64,000 nt of DNA from Dirofilaria immitis (lineage: Eukaryota > Nematoda > Chromadorea > Rhabditida > Onchocercidae): the NCBI GenBank assembly GCA_024305405.1, contig JAKNDB010000098.1, forward strand, positions 3,467,501 through 3,531,500, given 5' to 3'. Of this stretch, positions 39,993 to 51,052 are shown one piece after another. Both the position numbers and the translations under genes were made by a program. Position 1 is the stretch's first letter. Each line of letters begins with the position of its first letter. Under the pieces are notes generated by a model, which saw only the letters and a program-made list of their open reading frames with translations, made no database searches and was not told where the DNA came from.

Positions 39993-42900
39993 ATGATTAC
40001 TGCAGAATCACCCAAGCCACAAACAGATTGGCAAGCGATACGATTATTATCAGTGATCATATTTTTAAGCCTAATTCAGATGACCGTCATTAATATATCC
40101 GAATGGCCTTATATGAAGCAAGTTAGTCATATTTCTACTGATTTTTTCCTTTTTAAATTTATCAGTTCAAAGGTCATGAAATGGTCATATGATAAAAGAG
40201 TTATGGAAAACAAACCATTTGATTCATTTATTCGACGAATTAAATAAGAAAAAATTTTTGCATATTTTAATAAATTTTATATTCTCTTTTTTTTTGCTTT
40301 TTCATTTTTCGCATTCGTTTTTTTGTTTTCGAATATATTTTTTTGAAAAAAATGAAAAATAAAAATTATTAAAATATTAAAATTAAAATATTCGAAATTA
40401 ATTATAAATTATTATAATACTAAAAGAATTATATTCTAATTTTATTATTTTTATTTTTATTTTTAAGATTGATCCACAAACAACTTCAACATTTTTGGCT
40501 ATATTTCATCAATATCATCATTAGCACATGCAATCTTTGCATCATTAATGGGTTTTTGGAGTTCTGTTACTGGCCAAACAAAGTATTTTTATTTATCGTT
40601 TTTTTAAAAATATATTATATTTATAAATATTTTGATATACAAACGATGATCACGTATTGAACACGATAACGATTACGTATTAAAGATGATCACATATTAA
40701 AGATAATGACGATAATATATTAAAAATGATGATGATCACGTATCAATGATAAACAAAGTAGTATTGTTTATCGTTTTTTTAAAAATATATTATATTTGTT
40801 AATATTTTGATATACAAACGATGATCGCGTATTGAACACGATAACGATTACGTATTAAAGATGATCACATATTAAAGATAATGACGATAATATATTAAAA
40901 ATGATGATGATCACGTATCAATGATAAACAAAGTAGTATTGTTTATCGTTCTTTAAAAATATATTATATTAATAAATATTTTGATATGCAAACGGTGATC
41001 ACGTATTAAAAACGATAATGATCAATGTTGAAGATGATAACGATCACGTTTTAATAAACGATAACGACAACGAATTAATGATGTTTTAAAAAATTGATGT
41101 ATTAAAAAACAAAGAAAACTATCAGAAATCAAAATTTAAAAAAATTAAAATAATTTTTATTAATTTCTGACGAATTAATAATATTAAAAAATTAGGTACA
41201 TTCAGATCACTTTGACGTAAAATTAGATACGTTCAGATGATTTTGACGTATTACGAAATATCTGACGTATCAGTTATCATAAATAATATAATAATTTTAA
41301 AATTTGAAATTTTATTCAATTCTTTCAATTACTTCCGAAATTTTTCCTTCAAATAATAATTTCTGCTAAATTTTGAAATTTTTTCAAAATAATTTTTTTC
41401 TAAAAATTTATTTTTTGAAACTTTCAAATTGTTTGCTTTTTGGAATAATTTTTCCTTAATTTTTAATAATTCTTTTTTTTACATTTATATTTGTTTTTTA
41501 AAATTCTTTTAGAACAAATTTTAAAAATAAACAAATCAATGATGGCAGTACTTCAAAAAATATATGTATTTATAAGGAAATTAGCCATACAGAATAATTC
41601 ATGTTTTACATTTCAGGCTACCTCTTATAATTAGCAGGCTTATTGCAATGATTGGCTATTTTTTCTATCTAGGCCTTGAATTGTTTTCAAACGATGCACG
41701 TTTTGTGATGCTTTTTGCTATGCTATTTTTGGAATTTCATTGAGTAAACAAATTTATAAATTTAAAAAAGAAAATTTATAATTTAAAATTAAAAATTAGA
41801 ACCAATTTTTGGCTAATTTCCAAAGAATGAAATATTTCAATAATATTAAATCATGTATAAGAATTTCATAAATATTAAATGTTAAATGTTACCGTGAAAT
41901 AAATCGTCAAAAATAAATTATTTGTCAATAATAACTTTTTATGTTCTATCAATACAGTAAATGGTTATATAGCTAAAATTAGTACGGTAGAAGAACGAAT
42001 GCTACCGTGAAAAAGATCTTCAAAAATAAATTATTTGTCAATAATAAATTTTTTAGGTTCTATCAATACAGTAAATGGTTATATAGCTAAAATTAGTACG
42101 GTAGAAGAACGACCAATAGCTATAAGTATTTTGGGGCTAGCAATAATGATTGCTATTGCTATAGGGCCAGATAAGTTATTGATTATTTAAAAATTAGATA
42201 TGTTATCAATGATATGATTTAATATATAGCAATGATATGAACTAATATTGATCAATTGCTTAGATTTTATTGATTGCATTACGGTAGTATTAATTCCCAT
42301 CTTCTCCATTGATTATCCATTCAAAGTTTATTTATAAATAAACCTAATTTTATAGTTGATTATTCATAAAAATACTAACATTCAGTTAGAATTTTAATTT
42401 AAGCATATTGAATAGAATCATAGAAATTAGCTAAATTATTACAGTATTTTACAATTTAGGATCAAAAAATAACAATGAAAAGTAATAATTCAAAAACCAT
42501 TTTATCGGTTTATTTTAGATAGAATATGAAAATAAAAATACTTCTTAATATTGCCTACTAGTGAAGGAAATATCCGGTCACTATACTCATTCATTACGTA
42601 CACGAGTATTACTACCGTAGGACACATTTAGTTACTGTAAACAATCATTACCGTACCGCAAAATGTCGATGTGTTTTTAAATTGTTATTAACTTATTCCA
42701 TTTTATCGAATAACATAGAATATAAGTTTGTCAAATTGAAATATTAATTGCTATTTGAAGGAAAGTATAAAATTTCAGCATTTCAATTATTATTCACATC
42801 ACTTTCATATCCTGGATATAATATTATTGGACATAAATTATTATTGAATATTTACACCGGACCAATTTACGTAGCAGTTTGCGCTAATATCATTAATTTG

Positions 42901-45900
42901 ATAGTGATTGTTTTTATTTCGACGATAAATTATCCATTCCTTATCAGCAAACGTTGAAAGTTAATAAATGTTAGTTTATGGAAATGAATAGTGTAATAAT
43001 AAATAAAAATTCAATTCATTATCATTTAAAATTGATAAATACTTCTAGAAATATTACGCATATTTTTAAGTTTTAAATTTTAGGAGCAAAAATTTTGCAT
43101 CAGAAAATTTTCAATAAGTGAAAAAATTCAAACAATACAATAATTATTATATAATTTTTACGCAATCTTTAAGAGTTTTTCGATCAAATGATTTTGAAAT
43201 TTTAGTATTTAAGTCTTTCGATATATGATATTATAAAAATAAGTTAATTTGGCATAAATTAATTGCATATTTTGATAAAGAAATAACTGTATAAATTTAA
43301 TATAACTAATTTATTTCTCAATTAACGATTATTTTGAAATGATTAAGAATATTTTCAAGTATGCTTATCATATAAGTTATCTGCAGCAAAAAAGCACTAC
43401 CAAATGGTAAGCGTACCTTTGATTTATCACTGATATTATCATGTATTTTGGTTCGATTAATAGCAACTTTAATTATGTCTATTATACATACGTATGATTT
43501 GTTTCTCTTACTTTATGATAAATCTGATGTTAATTAAATACTAAAATAAGAATTTTAGTAAATAATTAAAATATGCTAAATATGAAATTTAATTTTATAT
43601 TTGATCAAATAGTTAATATAAAACATTTTTGCTTATTGTGCAAAGAAATAACGGTTTGTTTGTTTTTAAAATTTGAAGGAAAAAGTTTTTGCAGAAATTT
43701 CAATATTACTTATGCTAATATTATTTTAATTAATAGATAATTTATGAAATTATATATTTATCAAATTATAAAAAAACAAAAATTACAGTATAACTCTACC
43801 ACTTATGACGACCGTATTCGGTTGGTCAAATACAAAACAGTTATGATTATTTCTTCTGTACAAATTATTACTGGATTCATTAGCATTATGATATTCTTCG
43901 GTTTTATAAGTAAGAAATTAACGAAAATGTGAGGAAATTCTCATGTAACCTTTAACCTTCAATTAGACCTTTCATCAATATTAGTTTCTGATTTCATTAA
44001 GATTTTGAGAATTTTCGTTTTTAAATCCGATTATTTCAGAGTCAAAGAGGTGAAGGAATATTTTCACTTTCTTTCGATCTTCTAATAAATAATATTTTAT
44101 TGAATTTTATTTTCCAAAATTTTCAATCAAATAAAATTTTGAAATAATTTTTTTCTTTTCTTGAAATGTTTAGAATAAGTGAAAGATTTGGTGTTCTAAT
44201 TGCTCTTATGCTCTTCGGACTATTTTTCTTCTTAACATATCCGTGGAAATTTTATCACAGATTATCACCAATAAGAGGTTGTAATTTATGATAACAAAAT
44301 ATTACGAAATATGAATTATAATTGTTGATAATACATTCATTTATGATTTATTTTAATTTTTAAGTATCTATCGGTATTATACGATGTTTTAAGTAAAATG
44401 GATATTACTAATATCCATTTCATATTTTTAATTGGAAATTAAGAATTTTCAAAATATATTTCATTAGTGATAAAGTATACTGATTAATAATTTTTTGCTA
44501 TTGATTAATAAGTGCTTTTAAAATTATGAAAATTTCACTTTTGCATTAAATTTGCTAAAATTAAATTTCAATCTTCTTCCACTGATAAATTTGTGAAAGT
44601 TTTTCAATATATAACAATAAAAATAGGCAAAGCTAAATGATAAGATTAATGCAAACTTATCATGTACTAAACTTACATTTAATTATATTTAAATTGCAAA
44701 TTTTGAAATATTTTACTTTTGTATTTTTATTCAAATTAAATACCTGCAAGAATAACGTATGTCGCATAAAAGTAATGCTAAAATTCGATGTAAAATGAAT
44801 GAAAACTATTTTTAAAAAAAATTAATATTTAATTTTTGATTAAACATTTTATAAAAATTATTCCTAAAATATATAATTATTATCGAAGTGTTATTTTTAA
44901 AAGCAAAGATAAGAAGGATGCTGAGTACTTTAATTAATTTATTATAAAAGTATTTGATACCTTGCTAGAATCTTTTTAGCAATAGAAATCATTTATTCAT
45001 TGTTGAAGTTATAATTTTTACAAGGAAAAAATATTACCGTATGTGATTCAAATATTTATGAATGGTGTTCAACAACACGTATGGTAAGTCCGCCTGTATA
45101 CATTATTTCAATGATTATTGTAGTTGGGATCGCTCATACATTGATCATCATTACTGTCGATACGATATATTCACGAATTAATCAGGTAATCGTGTTTTTC
45201 TTATCTTTTTATCATGAATGAGACATAAGTGATAATATCAGTGAAATGTAAGTAATTTTAGTTTTTTTAATTACAAAAACGACTAAAATTTATATCTTAC
45301 CTACTCTATACTTTGATGTGTTGAAAGGATTACGGTGGATTAAGGTAGCGTTTTTATTTGAAAATTAAATGTAAATTTTTGAATAAAAATTATTTTGAAG
45401 TATGTATGTTTGAACTATAAAGTAATCAACATGATTTTTCCCAATTAAATTAAAAAGTAAGTTAATAAATTAATCCAAAAAAGAAACCTTTTGTCAATTT
45501 TACTCTTTTAACGTACGTTTAAGTTAAAGGTATAATTGTGCAAAATTTACCTAAAAAAAAAAGATTTTGAAAAAATGAAAATACTGAAATGTTCGATTAA
45601 TTCATAATACTTGAAATATAATTCTAAAATTATTGTGAAATAAAAAATTCAATTATTTTTTTACAAAAATATAAATTTATTGGAAAATTTATTGAAAAAT
45701 TTGTTGAAAAATTTCTAATTTTTGTAAGAATAAAATTGAACTTTTAATTTTATAATAATTCTAAAATTATATTTATAAATTCATTTAATTCATATTAATA
45801 TTTCAGGGAACAATGCAAGGTTTATTCGTATTTATTCATAATATTGTCAATATTTGTAGCCCAATTATTATAGCGTTAGTGCTTCTCATTATCATTTCTT

Positions 45901-46724
45901 TCAATTCCTAAATTGATTAATAATATGATTACTTAAATTTATTATATCTTATTCAAGTACAAATATTCCAATTATCCCATTCCAGTTTTTTCCTTTTTTC
46001 TTGCATCAATTTTTGAAAAGATTAGAAAAGAAAAAATCAGTTAATTATTAATTAATTTCGTTTACTTCGTAAATTTATCTCTAATCTATTTCAAATTATT
46101 CCATTCTATTCCTTTTCTTTTTATCCATTCTTGAAAAAAATCGAGAAAGTAAAAATGGATTAATTATTAATTGATTGATTTCATTTACCTGGTAAATAAT
46201 TTAAAGCAAAAATATTAAAGAATAATTTTCATAAATGTTTGATTTTTTTCTCGAAAGAATGGGTACCTTTTTAATCTATTTTTGTCACTTCTTCTCATAC
46301 TTTTTTGAATGCAAACCATTGATATGATTGATATTTTTCTCGTCCTCTTATGAAGTAATCATCTGTTCATTCTCGAGAAAAATATTCGCTTAACACAATT
46401 ACTAATAAGATGGATGATAAATTTTTATGATATAAAATTAGCAAAATATAAAAAATAAAAGAAATAGTACAATTTTGAAGATAATACTATTTAATGTATA
46501 ATTTTCTTTTTAGGCCAATATTTGCAAATTCAGGCCAACGATACATATGGATAGTTACTGGTGTAATCATATCACTTATTCTTATCAAATGGATTATCAT
46601 TTATGAACGATTGCCTAAATCAGAAGCATTTGTTGATAAATTACGCAATCAACATGATCGAATATCCAATTTGATTTTAACCAAAAATAAACTTCCCGAA
46701 ACATTTAATTTACAATTGAAGTAA
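39993..46724 (+). CDS. MFSD8: MFSD8/CLN7-like major facilitator, probably lysosomal
   Basis: Eleven exons: 39993-40121, 40468-40582, 41617-41743, 42057-42170, 42779-42959, 43387-43501, 43799-43919, 44174-44277, 45025-45185, 45807-45874, 46514-46724. A polytopic transporter: TM1 LLSVIIFLSLIQMTVINI, then EWPYMKQIDPQTTSTFLA as in MFSD8. MGFWSSVTGQTK is the MFS loop 2-3 region. ISTVEERPIAISILGLAI matches the conserved EER segment, and ITLPLMTTVFGW the second-half start. YEWCSTTRMVSPPVY falls in the lumenal loop. The tail reads to a stop at 46722. No N-terminal dileucine is obvious. Exons 2, 3 and 7 each need one extra A/T (40504-40506, 41726-41730, 43834-43837), and the junctions around exons 5-8 suggest one or two more. 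Exon 4 uses an AT donor. CLN7 moves chloride or phospho-diesters from lysosomes in other animals; the substrate here is unknown. Confidence 0.82.
40592..41040. repeat. 175-bp tandem repeat in MFSD8-like intron 2
   Basis: TTTATCGTTTTTTTAAAAAT starts at 40592 and 40767, and a variant starts at 40942, giving an exact 175-base period. Units contain several ATGATCACGTAT-type words. About 2.5 copies are present. Confidence 0.9.
41886..41997 (+). pseudogene. Duplicated dead copy of MFSD8-like exon 4 (5' half)
   Basis: A 114-base tandem duplication covers the acceptor region and first part of exon 4. TCTATCAATACAGTAAATGG occurs at 41945 and 42059 and the copies are almost identical through GTAGAAGAACG. 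In the upstream copy the acceptor AG is changed to TG (TTTTTATG instead of TTTTTTAG) and the frame hits TGA soon after. So this copy should not be spliced in. Confidence 0.8.
42171..42172 (+). other. Non-canonical AT donor splice site
   Basis: Exon 4 of the MFSD8-like gene ends ...GGGCCAG and is followed by ATAAGTT, not GTAAGT. Joining here to the acceptor before 42779 gives the reading GP-AFQ in exact phase, matching the conserved family segment. The nearby GT at 42175 would be out of phase. Confidence 0.6.
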
Positions 46725-46986
46725 TCCGATTTTACAATTCACGTTTTTTTCGCTGCAAATAAGTTCGTTTACTAAGCAAATAAGCAAATTTTAAATGCTG
46801 AACGAATAAGATTATACTTTAGAATAATTATCATCGATTGATATGATCTATTTTTTTCTGTCTTTAATTCCATGCTCGCATTGATAGATATTGATAAATG
46901 ATACAAACAGTAGTAAAACATAGCAAAAGAAATATATTAAATTAAAAATCACAAGTTTTAAACTATTAGTAAAATTAATGTAATCC

Positions 46987-47293
46987 AATTGAAATAGTAA
47001 AAGAATCCTTATCACTTTTATAAATTTTTAACAGCTCTGATATGATAGTGTAAAAATTTTAAGAATTCGAAATAAACTCTTGATCACTTAAATAAAATGA
47101 TGAGAATTACGATAAATCATGCGATAATTATAAATATATTGCGTTAAAATTATTGAAATCTAATTGAAATAGTAAAAGAATTCTTATCACTTTCATTAAA
47201 CTTCTAACAACTTTGATATCACGATGTAAAAGTTCAAGAATTCGAAATAGACTCTTGATCATTCAAATAAATTGGCGAGAGTTACGATAAACT
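46987..47293. repeat. Tandem duplication, about 175-bp period
   Basis: AATTGAAATAGTAAAAGAAT occurs at 46987 and 47162, and similarity continues through AAGAATTCGAAATA and CTCTTGATCA words. This is intergenic DNA 3' of the MFSD8-like gene. Confidence 0.8.
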
Positions 47294-47767
47294 AAATGTT
47301 TGTCTTGTTTTTTTTCTGAATATTTTGCAAAAAATGATAACTATAATCATTTGCAAATTCAGCGAAATAATCATATCACATTATATTCATAATTTATCTT
47401 ATCATAAGGAAAAAAGAGCCATTTCAAATATTTCAATTTAATATTATTATTTTGCATAGTTTAAAGTAGGCTGGTTAAAAATGAAGGAACAATTTACCTA
47501 TATTATTTTTCATGGCAAAGAACAATTATTGGTATTTTGTTTGATTTGCAGTAGTATGAAAAAATGACGGTAGTAAGGTGATTGCAAGAATCTGAATCTT
47601 TGTCTGCTTCTTGAAATGAATTAAATTCTTTTCTCATACCATTTTCATTAATTAGATTCTTGGCTCATTGAATCAGAAATTTCCTCGATTTCAATTTTTA
47701 AAAATACAAAACTATTATGATATATGAATTTGCCAAATAGTTAAAAAGGTAATAATTATAGTTTTAT

Positions 47768-48007
47768 ATGATAATTATGTATGTTGTTGTGGTAATCTTA
47801 GCAATAGAGCTAATTCATTGTATTCTAAAATTATTACACGAAATAAAACAGCGTGAAATATCAAAGAAAGAAATACCAGTACTTCTTGCCGATAAAGATT
47901 CTCTTGGAAAGGTAGATATATCATTGAATCTTGTAATTCCCATTTTATTATTTTCTATTATCACAGCCAACATATTAAGAAAAAAAACATATACCGCTTA
48001 TAATTAA
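47768..48007 (+). CDS. Possible small two-TM protein (79 residues)
   Basis: An open frame with two hydrophobic stretches, MYVVVVILAIELIHCILKLL and LNLVIPILLFSIITANIL, separated by a charged loop with KKEIPVLLADKDSLGKVD. I do not recognise it. No clear spliced-leader acceptor or partner exon is visible, and a GTAGAT donor could end it at residue 48. The codon content (charged loop) is more protein-like than most chance frames here. Confidence 0.3.
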   Translation: MIIMYVVVVILAIELIHCILKLLHEIKQREISKKEIPVLLADKDSLGKVDISLNLVIPILLFSIITANILRKKTYTAYN

Positions 48008-48213
48008 AAATAATTCCATTTTAATTTAATTTATTGATGAAAAAAAAGAATTAGAAGATTCTGAAGAATCCATATTTAGAAGCTCTCATGCAAGATTCTA
48101 AAGAACTAACATCTTGAAGTTCATATATGTTATTCTAGAGAACTTGTATACGGAAATTATTCATAAACAATCATTTTATGTAGCACGATAATTCTTAAAT
48201 AATAAATTACACA

Positions 48214-48462
48214 ATGATTAGGTATTTTAAAATTTCCAAAATATATTTATTACCATATTATGTAAATTTCAATCATTATAGTATAAATTATACATTTCTA
48301 GAATACTGTCTACAAAGAAACCATTTTACAATCATTGCCAAATACAAAAATAACGATAAATTAATCGAAATAGTTGATCAAAATGTTTGCAATATTTTAT
48401 CAAGTGATATACCGAACGATGTACCGATATCATCATCATTTGGTAATTGTATCGTTGGATGA
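48214..48462 (+). CDS. Doubtful 82-codon ORF
   Basis: An intact frame from MIRYFKISKIYLLPYYV to NCIVG with no recognisable domain. It sits between two other doubtful small genes. AT-rich composition makes a chance frame of this length possible. Confidence 0.15.
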   Translation: MIRYFKISKIYLLPYYVNFNHYSINYTFLEYCLQRNHFTIIAKYKNNDKLIEIVDQNVCNILSSDIPNDVPISSSFGNCIVG

Positions 48463-48489
48463 GAATTATTTTCTAGAAATTAAATATTA

Positions 48490-48860
48490 TTTCTAATCCA
48501 GCTTATTATTAATTAGAAATCTTGAACTTTTGAATATGATTAGGATTTATAATTTTTTAGTCAAATAATACCTAATTCTTTGATCTGCTAAATTTTTGGA
48601 TTCTGGAATCCTTTGATTTGCTAGACTTTCGGATCTGAAATTATAATAGTACTTGTTTCTTCGACCTGCTAGATTTTTGAATTTTTGGAATTATAATAAT
48701 ACTTAATTCTTTGATCTGCTAAATTTTTGAATTCTCGAATCCTTTGATCTGCTAAACTTTCCTGCTGGATTTTTGAATTCTTGGAATTATAATAGTACAC
48801 AATTCTTTGATCTGCTAGATTTTTGAATTCTTGTAATTATTTCATTGCATATTACAATAC
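48490..48860. repeat. Short interspersed tandem repeats
   Basis: The words TTTGATCTGCTAAATTTTTG and GAATTATAATAGTAC recur four to five times at 60-90 base spacing. Non-coding. Confidence 0.7.
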
Positions 48861-48962
48861 ATTATTATTGTAACATACCTTCAGGGAAAATATTTTTCGG
48901 AATGGATCAAATCATTTCATAACATAACTAATTTCAGCATATAATAATAAATTAAAAATACA

Positions 48963-49197
48963 ATGGCATCAGCTCTGAAGAAAACAGATACAACACAAAG
49001 TTTATTGACTACGACAACAACAGAGAAGCCTGTATTGATAATGCCAGAAAGCAGTGATAAAGAATTGATCAATGATAGAGCAATTGCTACATTTAGGAAA
49101 GAGATTTGAAGAGTAAAAAGTTGAAAAAGTTAGAATATCGATGCCATTAGAACAAACACAAGAAGAAAATATTGTTAAAGGGAATGATAAAAAATAA
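48963..49197 (+). CDS. Possible short hydrophilic protein
   Basis: An ATG lies 20-odd bases after ATTTCAG (a possible spliced-leader site). It is followed by ASALKKTDTTQSLLTTTTTE and LIMPESSDKELINDRAIATF. The first frame stops at TGA after 48 codons. One extra A near 49098 and another near 49125 would continue it through a Lys-rich stretch to EQTQEENIVKGNDKK and TAA. That matches the homopolymer problem seen elsewhere, but with no homologue known to me it stays tentative. Confidence 0.3.
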
Positions 49198-50540
49198 CGA
49201 ATAATAGAAAAATATTATCAATGATGATGAATATTGTTAAATTTATCAAAATGATATTTTTTTCTTCTAATTTATGATAAAAAAAAATGGAATATCATAT
49301 TGCTTAGAACAGCAAAAAATGATAGAAAGTTGAAAATGAAGGATGAATTGTATCATTGATGATAAAATTGTAAGAACAAAATAAATTATACATGAATATG
49401 TAACCAAAAATAATCAGTAAATTAAATTGATAATAAAAAAATGATTAAATTGTGATAGCTGAACCGATAATTATGATCAAATTGTATGAGCTCAACTGAT
49501 AATTATGATCAAATTATGATAGCCCGATGATAGGAATATTCTTCGTTGACGATTTGGCAATTCACAAAAAACAACTATCTAATATTCTTTTCGAGTATAG
49601 CAAATTTTATATCAATATTAAAATGCATACTGGATGCGCTCTCTGTTCATATGCTTATCATATTCCAATTCAAGCTTAGTGATAAAACTTTTCATTTATG
49701 ATTAAGCATAATGATAAATTTCCATTCCTTTTTTCTAAAATCTATAGATTGATTGATCGAGAAATAATGAAAGCTGAAGTTTTATGAAGCTTCTTGAAAT
49801 GTGAAGCAAGTAGAGAGAATGAAAACAAGCCAATAGTTGGCTTATAATAGTTGGTATTTTCTCGAGGAAAACTTAACAAATTATTGAATTAATTGTTGAA
49901 TCATTGAGTTTTATATCTAGAAAAATCGTGTTGTTTAATATTTTAAACTCAACACTAATTGAAATTAATATCAGTTGCTCAACAAGCCCAGGCAACTAAA
50001 TTTTTATGGAGTAATTAATTCAAAAAGAAGCAGCACATGACGAGTAAACAATAAGGAAGCAGATTTGAATTTCATTAATTATCACTATCATTGCTTAATA
50101 AAAACATACAAAACTCATCAACAGTAATGACCAATCGTCAAATGATTTAATTTAATTTAATCATTGACATTTAATTCTTCTCAAATTAAAAATAAAAATC
50201 TAAGAAGGAAAATGAAAATAAACAGTAAAAGCAAGAATGAACAAACATTTTTTTTGACATTATCCTTCTATAGCTCAATATACAAGAGTCAATAGTTGAA
50301 TTTATTATCCAATGAAAATAAAAGACAATGTAAGCAGGGTTTTTCTTGTGCCATATTTAATTTAACGCAACAAATGTTAAACAAAAAAATATATATATCT
50401 TTAAAAAGCAAATAATTACAGAGGCCATCAATTCTCAAACATTGTTCTTTTGGTTCAAAAAATATAATACAGAGTAAATGCATTACAGATATTCAAATCT
50501 GATTTTACTCCCAGAGAATGAACAAAAATAATAAATAAAA

Positions 50541-50655
50541 AGAGTTCAAAATAGTCAATCACTAGACCGCCAAAAAACATATCAAAAAGTAAACAAAGAG
50601 TTCAAAATAGTCAATCACTAAACCGCTGAAAAAATATATCAAAAAATAAACAAAC
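50541..50655. repeat. 60-bp direct repeat, two copies
   Basis: AGAGTTCAAAATAGTCAATC occurs twice, each time followed by an ACCGC block and AAATATATCAAAAA-type sequence. It lies in the gene-free interval 49.2-51.0 kb, in which I see no other coding signal. Confidence 0.75.
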
Positions 50656-51052
50656 AGATGAAGACAACAAAATAAATAAGATAAATAATGGAGTAAAAAT
50701 TAATGGTCAGCAAAAATTTAATACCGTTAAAGGACAATTTAAAGATGTACAGAGTGTGAAACCTAATGCACCTGATACTATCTTCTTTCTGTACTACCAA
50801 AACCTGAAAAACTGATAAATTTTAAATATTAGTGAAAAGAAAGATTAGAAATAAAAGGCACTGGACTTTACTTGAAGTTAAAAAAATTGCTCGACAATAC
50901 GAATATATATAAAGATTATATCGTCTCCATTGACTACAGAATGGGAGAAAAATTTCGATATACCAAATATGCATCATATTATTTTTAAAAATAATGCTTT
51001 ATGCAGAAGTCAGCAAGTGATGGCAAACGACATGCAGTATCTTAAAGAATAG

